Shown here in pieces: positions 1-8,441 of a DNA stretch of 35,430 nt. The number at the start of each line of letters is the position of its first letter. Within the stretch, counting starts at the first letter, position 1. The DNA lies in the IMG/VR virus record IMGVR_UViG_3300046011_007439, positions 1 through 35,430 of that record, one strand, 5' to 3'. A model generated the notes under the pieces. It saw only the letters and a list, made by a program, of their open reading frames with translations. It searched no databases and was not told the DNA's origin. The position numbers and the translations under genes were made by a program. This DNA is from a virus.

Positions 1-345
1 CGAGGCCCGAGCCGCAGCGCGGGCAGTCGTGATCTCGGAAGGGACGGCAACACCCGCCTCGGCAAAGCGGACGATGTACCAGTCGGTTGAATCGAGGTAG
101 GCGCGGGCTTGGCGGTTGGTGGCGGCTTGAGCGAGGGCGGCGATCTCCTCGGCTGTGGGCGCGGGTGGCGGAGGCAGGGCCACGAACGCGCCTCCTTCGA
201 CCTTGTGCGTCGAGTCGCGCATGGTTCCGGTGGGGTCGGCGAGCAGGGATTCGCCCTCGCCGATCTGGGCCTCGGCTTGGTCCTCGGGACAGGAAACCAT
301 GCGCAGGATCTGGCCGGTGGTCGTGGAGTAGATAGCGTGGTTCAT
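1..345 (-). CDS. Tail-end protein, C-terminus cut by window edge (partial)
   Basis: The frame is open from an ATG at 345 to the window edge (115 codons seen, no stop). The ATG overlaps the stop of the upstream gpJ-like gene (ATGA), so translation is probably coupled. The N-terminus is a short polar domain (MNHAIYSTTTGQILRMV). A Pro/Ala linker follows, then an ARAYLDSTDWYIVRFAE segment. Similar DWY.VRFAE segments occur in small proteins encoded after tail-tip or fibre genes of siphoviruses. Inferred role: tail-fibre-associated or fibre-assembly protein. The exact family cannot be fixed because the C-terminus is missing. Confidence 0.75.
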   Translation of the reverse strand, partial: MNHAIYSTTTGQILRMVSCPEDQAEAQIGEGESLLADPTGTMRDSTHKVEGGAFVALPPPPAPTAEEIAALAQAATNRQARAYLDSTDWYIVRFAEAGVAVPSEITTARAAARAS

Positions 346-3092
346 TTCTTTGTTTCCATCAGGGTTACGAGCCTGTGCGATACGGATGAATCGATGGATG
401 GACTTGAGCCGTTCCCGACCAGATAAGCCTCCAGTGTGTAGGAATGCGTGCCGGCTGATGGCTGATCTATTAAGGGTGTCTGGGTTGGCATATAACTGGC
501 CTCCCACTCCCATAAAGTGGCGGAGGCGTTTCTTCGGAATCGCATGAGAACTCCCTCGTACGCTGCAGGGTCCTGCACCCTAAAAGATAGGTTTATGAAT
601 ACTGGTCCACCCGATGACGTGATGACTGCCGTCTGGACAGTGCACCATGCGCCATATCCCGTAGATGCCGTGCCGTAGGTTACCGCTGCGGTATAAGCAC
701 TCACCGGCACCGTCACCGCATTATTAGCGATCTTGAGCGTGGTCACATTCAAGTCGCCGATCTTGGCTGTGCCGATCTGGGCATCGCCGATTTTAGCCGA
801 GGTAATGGCCGCGTCGGCAATCTTGGCCGTTGAAATCACCCCGTTGGCGATGTTGGCACTCGTCGCGATGATCTCGTTTGTCCCCACCTTGGCGGCCGTG
901 ATCGAGTTGGCTTGGAGCTTGGGCGTGCTGATCGAGTCATCGGCAATCTGGGTGCTGGTGATTGAGGCAGCCGGAATGTCCACAGCCGACGCGGTCGCAC
1001 TCGTGCCGCCCACCCATGCCGACTTGTTGCCCGACGCATCGACCGCACGCACCCAATAAAACCGCACGGCACCGGCCGCCAGCCCTTGGCGCACGTAGTC
1101 GGTCCCATAGATGCGCGCCGACGCCGCAGTGCCTGCGTTGGGCACAGGCGTGGAGGCGGTGAACTCGTACACCTCCACATAAGCCAAATCAGCATCCGTG
1201 GGGTTTACCCAGATAACCCGCGCACCCTGATAAATCCCGCTCACCGTCACCCCCGTTGGCACAGCTGGGGCGGTCGTGTCGCCGGCGGCGGTCACGTAAC
1301 CGGACACCACCCACGCCGACGTCGCGCCCACGGTGTTCTCGGCACGGATGCGCGAGCGGTAGGAGATGCCCGGGCGCACGCCTGGCAACGCGGCGGTGTT
1401 GGCATCGCCTGGCAGAGTTGCCCATGGGGTGAAGCCTGCGTCACCGCTCACCTGATATTCCAACACCTGCCGCGTTCCCGAACCGCTCCAAAACACGCTG
1501 GATGGCGGCGTCCAGGTTGCTGTGATGCGCGAGAGCGCCGTGCCGTCGGGCTGCGTGGTGGAGGTGCTCGATACCGTCAGGGCGCTCGGGGCAGAGGTGG
1601 TGTAGGCCGTGGGGAGCGTCGTGTTGGGCGCCAAGTCCACCGTCGTCTCTTCGCCACTCGACCAGTCGTAAACCCCGGAAGCAGTCTCACGCAGCGAGAG
1701 CGAAATCATCAGCGCCGCCGGTTCGCCGTCCTGCACGAAGCTCCACGCGGTCACCTCGAAGGGCTTCACGCTCCAGCCGTAGCGCGGCAACGTGACGTTG
1801 ACGATATCACCGCAGCGCAGGCCGATCGCGTTCAAGTTGCACAGCAGCGTGCAACTGATCTCCTGGCGGGTGCGCTCAAGCTCGATTTTCGCCAGGCGCT
1901 GCGCCATGCTGGTTGAGAGCGTGCACGGTAGCGGCATGTCACGCCACGAGCGCACGCCGTTATCCTGTGAAAGGTAGGTCGCATTAACCACCGGAGGAAA
2001 GTCGGCGGTCTGCCACTGGTTCGCCTCGGCAATGAACGTGCCCTTGACTCCGTTGCAGCGATCGCGCGCCGAGAGCTTGGTCGAGATACTGATCGGCCCC
2101 GCCAAGTGATCCTGCGTCAGGGTGAGCGTCGGCGCACGCCAGCCGGCCGCGTGGTGCGTCCACAGCCCGCCCGAATACGTGAGGATTCCGCCCGAGGCGC
2201 TCAGCAGTTGCCCGATCACATCCTCGGGGCGCGCCGAACTGTCGATAATGGTGTTTGTGGTGTAGCGCGCCTCGGTGCCGCCACCAGTTAAACTCACCGA
2301 TTCATCGCTCAAATTAGCGGCGGCGATGAAGGCCACATCGTCGATTTCGCCAGCGATAATTCCCACCCCCAGCACGGTGTCGGTCAGGTAATCACGCAGG
2401 CAAAGCGCGGGGTTGGTCGAGTAAACGGTGGTGGCGGTGCGCGGATCGTACACCTTTCGCCCCTGCACGATGGCCGTGACGGTAGGAATGCCGTCGGTGT
2501 AAATGCTCTGGTTATACTTTAGCCGCACGTACAGGTAAGCGATGCCGCGCAGCCGGTGGGCGGATGTCCAGATGTCCGGGCACTCGGCGACCAGTTCGGT
2601 GCTGGCTGCCTGCGAGGTGGTGCCGCTGAAAACGCGGATCCGGGCATGATCGGCAAAGCGCCCGCCGACCTCGCCGGTTCCAGAATCCCAAGTGAGTGCC
2701 TCGCCATTGAAAAATAATTGCTCCACCGCGTTGATCTCGTGGCTGGCGAAGGGGACGATCAGGTGCAGGATGTCGTTGCCCGTGCCGCTTGAGTGAATGA
2801 GCGCGTAGGGTCCGCCCACCTTCTGCCGCCCATAGATGATACGGCGAGCTGCAGCGGCGTCACGGTAGTTGGTTTGCAGCCCGGTATCACCCAGCGCGCC
2901 GGACGTCTTGGGGGCTTTAGGGCCGAACGACTTGGAGGCGAGGTAAGCCGTTGCAACGAACGTGCCCCAGTAAATTGCACTCACCGCAAGCGAGGCGAGG
3001 ACCGTACCAGCAGCCATGGCGCCAATGACGATGCCGCCCGTCACGGCGCTGGCGGCCAAGTAAGCGATAACGAGAGGGATTGCGGGGGGCAT
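342..3092 (-). CDS. Tail tip / host-specificity protein, gpJ-like
   Basis: A 916-aa protein at the end of the tail module, the position of lambda gpJ (central tail fibre, host recognition). The first 60 residues are hydrophobic (an Ala/Gly-rich helix pair). A gpJ-like tip domain follows, with motifs such as RRIIYGRQKVGGPYALI and FNGEALTW. Two fibronectin-III-like domains lie around residues 490-710 (SALTVSS..., APAVPTGVTVSG...). A string of I..AKI.D repeats follows at about 715-805, then a beta-rich C-terminus that is the likely receptor-contact end. The first ATG of the frame is used; there is no strong ribosome site. The function is family knowledge; the receptor is unknown. Confidence 0.92.
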   Translation of the reverse strand: MPPAIPLVIAYLAASAVTGGIVIGAMAAGTVLASLAVSAIYWGTFVATAYLASKSFGPKAPKTSGALGDTGLQTNYRDAAAARRIIYGRQKVGGPYALIHSSGTGNDILHLIVPFASHEINAVEQLFFNGEALTWDSGTGEVGGRFADHARIRVFSGTTSQAASTELVAECPDIWTSAHRLRGIAYLYVRLKYNQSIYTDGIPTVTAIVQGRKVYDPRTATTVYSTNPALCLRDYLTDTVLGVGIIAGEIDDVAFIAAANLSDESVSLTGGGTEARYTTNTIIDSSARPEDVIGQLLSASGGILTYSGGLWTHHAAGWRAPTLTLTQDHLAGPISISTKLSARDRCNGVKGTFIAEANQWQTADFPPVVNATYLSQDNGVRSWRDMPLPCTLSTSMAQRLAKIELERTRQEISCTLLCNLNAIGLRCGDIVNVTLPRYGWSVKPFEVTAWSFVQDGEPAALMISLSLRETASGVYDWSSGEETTVDLAPNTTLPTAYTTSAPSALTVSSTSTTQPDGTALSRITATWTPPSSVFWSGSGTRQVLEYQVSGDAGFTPWATLPGDANTAALPGVRPGISYRSRIRAENTVGATSAWVVSGYVTAAGDTTAPAVPTGVTVSGIYQGARVIWVNPTDADLAYVEVYEFTASTPVPNAGTAASARIYGTDYVRQGLAAGAVRFYWVRAVDASGNKSAWVGGTSATASAVDIPAASITSTQIADDSISTPKLQANSITAAKVGTNEIIATSANIANGVISTAKIADAAITSAKIGDAQIGTAKIGDLNVTTLKIANNAVTVPVSAYTAAVTYGTASTGYGAWCTVQTAVITSSGGPVFINLSFRVQDPAAYEGVLMRFRRNASATLWEWEASYMPTQTPLIDQPSAGTHSYTLEAYLVGNGSSPSIDSSVSHRLVTLMETKK
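680..965 (-). repeat. Degenerate I-x-AKI-D repeat block inside gpJ-like gene
   Basis: On the minus strand this stretch codes for about nine degenerate units of roughly 9-12 residues (TQIADDSIS, PKLQANSIT, AKVGTNEII, AKIADAAIT, AKIGDAQIG and so on). Ile/Val recurs at fixed spacing, which suggests a beta-helical or trimeric shaft before the C-terminal domain. Limits are approximate. Confidence 0.7.
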
Positions 3093-3110
3093 GGTGTGGA
3101 GTAAAACGGG

Positions 3111-3533
3111 TTAAATCTTCCAGGCGTAAGCCACCTGATTGAGCGGGATGGTCATGAGCCCAGCCGGAGCGGGGAACGCGGCGCGGTGATCGACCACGAG
3201 GCCGATGCACAGCCGCGAATAGGCCCCGACGTGCGCCGCCACCATATCGCCCCGGCTGGCCATGCGGACGGGTATCTTGGCGAACCCATGCTCGGCCATT
3301 CGGTCGCCAACGAAGGATGCCAGGCTGAAACCGTGCCCCACGATCCGCGCGGCACCCAGCGCCGTCGTGTATTTGCCTCGGATTCCGACGGCGAGGTCGA
3401 TGCCGTGAAGCTCACGCACCCAGTCGGCGGCGAACAGGCAACAGTCATGCGCGCCCCACGCAAAGGGCGTCGACTGCCGATCCTGCACAAAGCGCCACAA
3501 TAGCGCCGGCCAATTATCGGGGCGCGTCTTCAT
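3111..3533 (-). CDS. Tail assembly protein with NlpC/P60-like Cys motif (DUF6950-like)
   Basis: A 140-aa protein that fits the DUF6950 type of phage proteins. The N-terminus has PFAWGAHDCCLFAADWV, the F.WG..DC cysteine motif of NlpC/P60-like peptidases. A downstream GDMVAAHV segment and a HRAAF segment could supply the His/polar partners. It lies just before the gpJ-like gene, the slot of lambda gpK, so it probably acts in tail-tip assembly or local peptidoglycan cleavage at infection. The start overlaps the stop of the upstream gene (ATGA at 3530-3533). The family assignment is by motif only. Confidence 0.8.
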   Translation of the reverse strand: MKTRPDNWPALLWRFVQDRQSTPFAWGAHDCCLFAADWVRELHGIDLAVGIRGKYTTALGAARIVGHGFSLASFVGDRMAEHGFAKIPVRMASRGDMVAAHVGAYSRLCIGLVVDHRAAFPAPAGLMTIPLNQVAYAWKI

Positions 3534-4108
3534 GCGGATTTAGGCAGCGGACGGCCCCAGTAAATCGTCTTATCCTGCAATCCCGCCACGTATTCGAGGC
3601 CGAGGTCGCCCGGGTAATCCATCTGTTGATCGATGTCGGTGTAGCGGCGCTCACGCGGACGCCCGAGGTCAATCAGGTTGTTTTCGAGCGTGAGCTTGAG
3701 CGTCCCCGACTCGCCGCCGTCGTCCGTGCTCATGACGTCCATGCGGCCGGCGAAGATCTGGACAGGGTCGGCGATCAGTTGCGCCGAAGAATTAAGGAAC
3801 CCCAGCCAAAGACGCCCCGGGCGTTGCTGGTAATTTTCAGAGAATGCCAAGGATAGGATATCGGACGGAATGCCCACCAAGCTCAGGGTCAGGCCCCGGG
3901 CGGAAACATCGCTCGTCTCCTCAATTTCGGAGACCCGCCCAAGCGTGGCCACGCCGGAAAAGTCGCGCCCGCTCCAAGTCAGCGTGCCGTAGCCACTCCA
4001 CACCCGCACCGGGGCGGTGGGGAACTCCAGTTCGCACAGCAGCACCGGACAGGTCTCGGTCGCGATCGCGGCGGCTTTGGTGGCAGGTGTGATGATGCGC
4101 GTACTCAT
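3530..4108 (-). CDS. Minor tail (distal tail / hub) protein, DUF2163-like
   Basis: A 192-aa protein. The frame is open further upstream, but the extra N-terminus is out-of-frame translation of the next gene, so the ATG at 4108 (MSTRIITPATK) is chosen; it lies 5 bp after the upstream stop. It resembles phage minor tail proteins with the pattern GRVSEIEETSDVSARGL, then IFAGRMDVM, ENNLIDLGR, RRYTDIDQQ and a C-terminal IYWGRPLP. Such proteins lie between tape measure and tip protein and probably form part of the distal tail or hub. Assignment is by pattern recognition; the structural role is inferred. Confidence 0.75.
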   Translation of the reverse strand: MSTRIITPATKAAAIATETCPVLLCELEFPTAPVRVWSGYGTLTWSGRDFSGVATLGRVSEIEETSDVSARGLTLSLVGIPSDILSLAFSENYQQRPGRLWLGFLNSSAQLIADPVQIFAGRMDVMSTDDGGESGTLKLTLENNLIDLGRPRERRYTDIDQQMDYPGDLGLEYVAGLQDKTIYWGRPLPKSA

Positions 4109-4113
4109 AGCGG

Positions 4114-4728
4114 TTAGTTCGCGTAGGTGGTGGCCGTGCTGGAGCCGACCGCATCGGCAAAGCTCAGGGTCAGCCCATAGCGACGGGCCAAGTCGATGTC
4201 CCAGGACACCGCCGAGTCGGAGAGCATGAACAGCCCGCGTGGGCTGTTGTAGGTGACCGCCGTGCCGCTGGCATGCGCCGCCCGCAGACGCGGGAACACC
4301 TGCACACTGGTGGCCGAATCCACGAAAATCACCTTGTGCAGCGTGCCCGCGATCTGGAGCCAATCGCCCACGGCAAAGGTGCCTGTGCCTCCGGCGAGCG
4401 GCAACGTGATCGAGCCCGCAACCGCACCGGCGCCCACAGTGACGACGCCAGCCACGGAGCCGCGGGGGAGCGGATTGGCAAAGTCACCCAGCCATACCGT
4501 GCCGCGCCCTGCGGAGAGCAGCCAGGCCACGAGATCCTCGCCGTCGACTCGCTTGAGCGGGGCGATTTTATAGGTCAACTCCAAGCGTTCGCCCGGATGG
4601 TGGTAGCGTTGCACCGCATAGCTGAAGGGTGAAATTGCCGACGCGGTCGCACGGCGGGCAAGCCACGAGATTTGCGTGGTCTTGGCACTGAGGGCCGTGG
4701 GGGCGGCGAGCGGGAATGTGATCGGCAT
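4114..4728 (-). CDS. Tail protein of unknown role between tape measure and tip genes
   Basis: A 204-aa protein starting MPITFPLAAPTAL. It is mostly beta-prone with no membrane segment. A central Gly/Val-rich part (residues about 95-130) looks like a beta-sandwich or insertion domain; a WLLSAGRGTVWLGDF segment precedes it and SWDIDLARRYGLTLSFA follows. It lies in the lambda gpM/gpL-like slot just after the tape measure gene, so a distal-tail role is likely. I do not recognise a named family. Confidence 0.7.
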   Translation of the reverse strand: MPITFPLAAPTALSAKTTQISWLARRATASAISPFSYAVQRYHHPGERLELTYKIAPLKRVDGEDLVAWLLSAGRGTVWLGDFANPLPRGSVAGVVTVGAGAVAGSITLPLAGGTGTFAVGDWLQIAGTLHKVIFVDSATSVQVFPRLRAAHASGTAVTYNSPRGLFMLSDSAVSWDIDLARRYGLTLSFADAVGSSTATTYAN

Positions 4729-4752
4729 GGCGAGCGGGTGGCGGTTTTAGGG

Positions 4753-6519
4753 TTAAGCGTAGGCGCGGCGGTAAGATCCACCCCGGCGCACGCTGTCGCT
4801 GACGGCCTCTTTGATTTGTTTGATCATCACCGGCATCTGCGCCGAAAGCTCCGAGCGGGTGACGCCATTGGTGAAGTGCAGGTTAATCACCTGCGTGTCC
4901 CCGCCACCGCCGCCACCGGACGAAGCGGCGTCCATGGACTGCGCAGTGACATCGGCCGGCGTGATGGTGCCGCCACCGCCCGGGTTAAAGATTTCGGGGC
5001 CCTCTTCGCCCACGAGGTAAGGCTTGGAGCCGTCGCGGTAACCGCCCTCAGCTGCCGGGGCACCGAACAGCCCGGGCATACCCGAAGCGCTGGAGATGGC
5101 GCGCATGAGCGGGATGACGATCTGGGCACGGATCAGGGCGGCAACCAGGTCGCGCATGATCGCGGTCCCGAGCTCCTTCATGCCGAGTTTGCCGGTCATG
5201 ACCATATCGGTGAGTGCACCGGTGAGGTGGCCCTCGATCTGATTGGCGCAGTCGGCAAACGCCTTCTGAAGCGGGTTGAGTGACTTGCGCAGCTTCTCGA
5301 TGCGCTCGGTCTCGGTGGCATCGGCGAGCGCCTTGCCGACGCGCGCGTAGGTGTCGGCGGTGAGGTTGCCCGCCGCCTGGAGTTCGGCGGCGATCTTCAG
5401 GTTCTCCTGTGCCTTTTCCACGGGGGTGGCGTAGGCGTCGGTCATCGCCTTGCCCGCATCGATGCTTGCCTTGGTCTGGGCCTCGATGTCCTGCGAAACA
5501 CTCGCCCCCACGCGCTTGGCGTCGGCGTTGAGCTTCTTGGTGAACTCCATTTCATCGGCAAACAGCTTGCCGTGGAGTTTGCGCTGAGCATCGAGCCGCT
5601 CCTGATCGCGGGCCTTGGCAGCGGCTGCATCATAAGCCGCAGCACGCGCAGCGGCGGCCGGATCTGGTGCGGCAACTGCCTCCATGCTGGCAGGAGCGCC
5701 CGCAACCGCTCCCGTTGCAGTGACTGGAGCGGTGCCCGCCAGTGTACCACGCATGGCGATGATCGCCGCATTATAGGGGGCAAGCGCCTTGTCGAGAATA
5801 CCGCTGTTCAACACCTTGGCGGTGCCTAGTGAGGCCATGTACTTGAGCGCCTCCGCCATGCGTGTGAGTTTGTCGCCCGCATCATCCAAGGTCTTCAGCT
5901 GCGCATCATCGAGCCGGATCTTCTTGGTCGACTCAGCCAGCGAGTCGTAGCCCTGCTCGCTCAGTTGCTTGAGTGTCGCGATCAGCTTGGGTGCATTCTT
6001 CGCCCCAAAAATATCCATCGCCGCATTGAGCGCTGCCTGCCGATCGCTCGCCATGTTGATGCGGCTGGCGATCAACTCAAACTGACGCTCGGGGGCGAGC
6101 GCCTGAAGCCCCGCAGCGGAGAGGTTCAGCTTTGCGAGGCTTGCCGTCATGCCCTCGTTTCCATCGCGTGCATCCTGCACGCTTTGGCGCATCTTCACCA
6201 TGGCCTTGCTGACCTCCTCCATGGAGACGCCGGAATCCATCGCCGCCAAGCTGAGCACTTGGAAGGCCTCGGTGCTCATGTCGGCCTGCGCGGACAAGTC
6301 GGTGATCTTTGAGCCGAGGTCGATTCCGATCTTGGCCACGAAGGCCAGCGCGCCAGCCGCTACCGCCACGCCGGCAAAGGCGGTCTTCATCGCGTCCAGC
6401 GAGGGCTGGATTTTCTTAGTCTGAATCTCGATGGAGCGGAGCTCCTGATTGACCGCTTGAAATCCCTTGGTTTCGGCGAGCGCCTTGAGGATGACTGATA
6501 CTTTGATTTGGCTGGCCAT
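4753..6519 (-). CDS. Tail tape measure protein
   Basis: A 588-aa protein that sets tail length and is probably ejected with the DNA. It is helical and Ala/Lys/Glu-rich, with a hydrophobic stretch near residues 50-66 (VAVAAGALAFVAKIGIDLG). The C-terminus has the lambda-type tape-measure signature: DLVAALIRAQIVIPLMRAI, then the typical YLVGEEGPEIFNPGGGG loop. It is the longest gene of the tail core and follows the tail chaperones, the standard order. At roughly 0.15 nm per residue a tail near 90 nm is expected (inference from known phages). It ends with Tyr/Arg-rich GGSYRRAYA. Confidence 0.93.
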   Translation of the reverse strand: MASQIKVSVILKALAETKGFQAVNQELRSIEIQTKKIQPSLDAMKTAFAGVAVAAGALAFVAKIGIDLGSKITDLSAQADMSTEAFQVLSLAAMDSGVSMEEVSKAMVKMRQSVQDARDGNEGMTASLAKLNLSAAGLQALAPERQFELIASRINMASDRQAALNAAMDIFGAKNAPKLIATLKQLSEQGYDSLAESTKKIRLDDAQLKTLDDAGDKLTRMAEALKYMASLGTAKVLNSGILDKALAPYNAAIIAMRGTLAGTAPVTATGAVAGAPASMEAVAAPDPAAAARAAAYDAAAAKARDQERLDAQRKLHGKLFADEMEFTKKLNADAKRVGASVSQDIEAQTKASIDAGKAMTDAYATPVEKAQENLKIAAELQAAGNLTADTYARVGKALADATETERIEKLRKSLNPLQKAFADCANQIEGHLTGALTDMVMTGKLGMKELGTAIMRDLVAALIRAQIVIPLMRAISSASGMPGLFGAPAAEGGYRDGSKPYLVGEEGPEIFNPGGGGTITPADVTAQSMDAASSGGGGGGDTQVINLHFTNGVTRSELSAQMPVMIKQIKEAVSDSVRRGGSYRRAYA

Positions 6520-6521
6520 GG

Positions 6522-6995
6522 TTATTTTTTAGCCGCTCGGTTTGCCTTGGCCGTGGCCTTGATGACCGCGGCGTTCACTTCGGCGGCGAAGCCCGCCTCG
6601 ATCTCGCTCATGCTCTCAGCCAGCGCAGGCCGCGCAAACGGGCGAGCGCTCACGTGCTTGCTGCCGAACTCGACCACGTGGGCGTAGGCCGATGCACGGG
6701 TGCGCACTTGGCGCTTGGTGCCGTCGGGCTCGGTCTGCATCACCACCACCCGCTTGCCGCTGGGGCGGATGTTGGCGGTCGCCTCGCCGGCACGGTCCAC
6801 CTTGACCGTCACGAAGATCGAATCGGCGAGCAGTCCGGAGTCCTTGTTTCTCCCGGCATTCTGCTTTTCGCGAAACATCACCGGACCGGCCGCAGTGGTG
6901 AGCGCCTTCTTCAAGATCCTGCGCTGCAAGTCCAGGTTCAGCGACGACATCGCCTCAAGTGCACCGGCAAAGCCCTCTGTTTTTATTTCGAGCAT
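6522..6995 (-). CDS. HK97 gp10-like tail/head-tail completion protein
   Basis: A 157-aa protein resembling the HK97 gp10 family: a helical N-terminus (ALEAMSSLNLDLQRRILKKAL), a TAAGPVMFREKQNAG segment, a basic beta core, YAHVVEFGSKHVSARPFARPAL and a helical Lys/Ala tail. In many siphoviruses this family joins head and tail or completes the tail and is encoded before the tail tube gene. Here it lies between the tail chaperones and the tape measure. Its start overlaps the end of the frameshifted chaperone reading frame by 13 bp. Confidence 0.83.
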   Translation of the reverse strand: MLEIKTEGFAGALEAMSSLNLDLQRRILKKALTTAAGPVMFREKQNAGRNKDSGLLADSIFVTVKVDRAGEATANIRPSGKRVVVMQTEPDGTKRQVRTRASAYAHVVEFGSKHVSARPFARPALAESMSEIEAGFAAEVNAAVIKATAKANRAAKK

Positions 6996-7578
6996 GGTTT
7001 TTCGGTTTTGGGGAAGGCGGCGCGGAATTCGGCCATGATCTGGGCGGGGGTCTTTTTGCGCTTAGGCCGAGGCATAAAGTCGGCCGAGGTGTAGTGCTGG
7101 CGGTTGGATTTTCTCAGGCCGTGCAAAGAGCACTCCCAAGCGTAGCGCTTCGCCTCTTTCCTGACGGCGGCCTCCTCATAGCAGCGCCACTCCGAAGCGG
7201 TGAGGGCGAGCAGTTCACCCTCACCGAGCTGAATGCCGAGATCTACGCGGGCGTAGGCGAGGAACTCGGCGCGGCTTTTTTTGCCTTGGTCTCGGCAGCA
7301 GCCTCGAAGGCGGCACCGATGGCCGAAGCCACCCGTGCCAGCGCCTCATCGTCGGCGTCGAGTGCCTCCACGAGATCGGCAGGGGTGACGTAGCCAGCCG
7401 ATTCCGGCAGCATCGCCCACGCAAAATCGAACATCGCACGCATGGAGCGGGCGGGATCGGTCAGCGCGGCGATTGCCGGGGGGTTGGCCAGCCCTTGCAG
7501 CCGGTAATGGGCTGCAAGGTTCCAGCGCAGCGGGTGGGCGATTTCCGCGATGATGAGGGTGACGGCGGGGGTGCTCAT
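6983..7578 (-). CDS. Tail assembly chaperone, long form made by -1 frameshift
   Basis: A -1 slip on the A7 run at 7276-7282 joins codons 1-101 of the short form to a second open frame that runs to TAA at 6983-6985. The predicted fusion is 198 aa. The extension begins SRAEFLAYARVDLG, continues through LLALTASEWRCYEEAAVRKE, and ends with a basic PRPKRKKTPAQIMAEF segment. That second frame has no good start of its own and is coherent protein, which supports a fused product like lambda gpG-T. The end overlaps the start of the gp10-like gene by 13 bp. Frameshift efficiency cannot be read from sequence. Confidence 0.85.
7235..7270 (-). promoter_or_regulatory. Frameshift-stimulating nested hairpin
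   Basis: The minus-strand RNA can form an outer 6-bp stem (GCCGAG at 7270-7265 with CTCGGC at 7240-7235). Inside it is a 5-bp stem (CTACG at 7256-7252 with CGTAG at 7247-7243, loop CCCG). The outer stem starts 5 nt after the slippery run, the usual spacing for -1 frameshift stimulators. The zero-frame TAG lies within the inner stem. Confidence 0.75.
7243..7578 (-). CDS. Tail assembly chaperone, short (zero-frame) form
   Basis: A 111-aa protein directly after the tail tube gene and before the tape measure, the slot of lambda gpG. It is helical throughout: an N-terminal helix (VTLIIAEIAHPLRWNLAAHY), a middle part with DPARSMRAMFDFAWAMLPES, and an Ala/Lys-rich C-terminus. The zero-frame stop (7243-7245) comes soon after a run of seven A residues at which a -1 shift would add a second domain. 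Short and long products together normally guide tail tube polymerisation on the tape measure (family knowledge). Confidence 0.88.
   Translation of the reverse strand: MSTPAVTLIIAEIAHPLRWNLAAHYRLQGLANPPAIAALTDPARSMRAMFDFAWAMLPESAGYVTPADLVEALDADDEALARVASAIGAAFEAAAETKAKKAAPSSSPTPA
7276..7282 (-). promoter_or_regulatory. -1 ribosomal frameshift slippery heptamer A_AAA_AAA
   Basis: On the minus strand the codons read GCA AAA AAA GCC, giving a perfect A AAA AAA heptamer in the zero frame. It lies ten codons before the zero-frame stop, and the stimulatory hairpin begins 5 nt downstream. Confidence 0.88.
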
Positions 7579-7587
7579 GTCTCAGGA

Positions 7588-8004
7588 TCAGGAACCAGGA
7601 GCGACGCCGGTGGGCTTGAGTTTGAACTTCTGGGTGTCCTTACCCTCGATCCCGAAGTTGTCGTTTTCGACTGACTCGACGATGGCGTTAAAAATGACGT
7701 CATCCGTGGTGGTGACGCGGCCCGGAGTAACCACCTTGAACTTCATCGAAGTACCCACGCCAGCGCGCAGCGCATCTTGGCCGGCATCGGTGGCGATCAC
7801 CAGGATCGAGCCGGAGCACTCGCTCCACTCTTTTAAGCCGGAGGGCTCAAACTCCTTGATGCCGGAAGCGGAGCCGTGAGTGGTCACATCGATGGGCGAC
7901 GTGGCACTGAGTACGGGAGGAACGATATCGAGCAGGCCGTTGATGGGAACGTAGGCAGCGGTCACGAAGACCGAGAGTGTGACGCCGAAGGTTTTTGAAG
8001 GCAT
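7588..8004 (-). CDS. Major tail (tube) protein
   Basis: A 138-aa beta-rich protein (MPSKTFGVTLSVFVTAAYVPI...) directly before the frameshifted chaperone genes and after the tail terminator candidate. That is the conserved place of the tail tube subunit. Features include DVTTHGSASGIKEFEPSGL and a core with TSMKFKVVTPGRVTTTDDVIFNAIVE, which resembles phage tube proteins with a long beta hairpin. It is smaller than lambda gpV (about 246 aa), so it is a single-domain tube protein without an Ig-like C-terminal domain. A single tube gene without a sheath gene supports a non-contractile tail. Confidence 0.85.
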   Translation of the reverse strand: MPSKTFGVTLSVFVTAAYVPINGLLDIVPPVLSATSPIDVTTHGSASGIKEFEPSGLKEWSECSGSILVIATDAGQDALRAGVGTSMKFKVVTPGRVTTTDDVIFNAIVESVENDNFGIEGKDTQKFKLKPTGVAPGS

Positions 8005-8045
8005 GGGTGTGGGTGGTTAGCGGGTTAAAAAAACGGGTCGGGAAA

Positions 8046-8441
8046 TCAGGCGGGGCGGTAGTGAACGCGCAGGTCGCACGAAGCGCGGGGGCCGTCGGCG
8101 GGCTCAGGCTCATCGTCGCGGCTGGCATCGTGTAAAACCGCGTCAATCACCGTCGTGCCGAGGACGCCACGGAATCCGTTGAGCGCATCGAGGACGGCAG
8201 CGCGCAGGGTCTCGACGGCGTAGTAGTCGGCAGCGTAGGCGTCGACCTGAACCAGTGCCACGGCGAGCCCATCGGCCCCGCCGTGGGTGTTGCCGCGTTG
8301 GTCGCTGATGACGTTGAGCACGAGCACGGGGGTGGGCGCATTCTGCGGAGCCCGGCGCCAATGCACCGACGCGCCCACACCCACCAGCGCGGGGAGCGCG
8401 GCGAGGTGATCGGCAAAGTCAGTGCGGGCGGTGGCGTGCAT
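8046..8441 (-). CDS. Tail terminator, DUF3168-like
   Basis: A 131-aa protein with the layout of the DUF3168 tail-terminator family: an N-terminal helix (RTDFADHLAALPALV), then VLVLNVISDQRGNTHGGADGL, a strand-helix VALVQVDAYAADYYAVETLRAAVLDAL, and a C-terminal strand ASCDLRVHYRPA. Such proteins cap the growing tail tube and join it to the head. The ATG follows the upstream TAA without any gap. Confidence 0.85.
   Translation of the reverse strand: MHATARTDFADHLAALPALVGVGASVHWRRAPQNAPTPVLVLNVISDQRGNTHGGADGLAVALVQVDAYAADYYAVETLRAAVLDALNGFRGVLGTTVIDAVLHDASRDDEPEPADGPRASCDLRVHYRPA

Noticed and set aside
4672-6312. Long + strand frames opposite the tape measure gene
   Set aside because: High-GC shadow frames; the minus-strand protein matches a known family.
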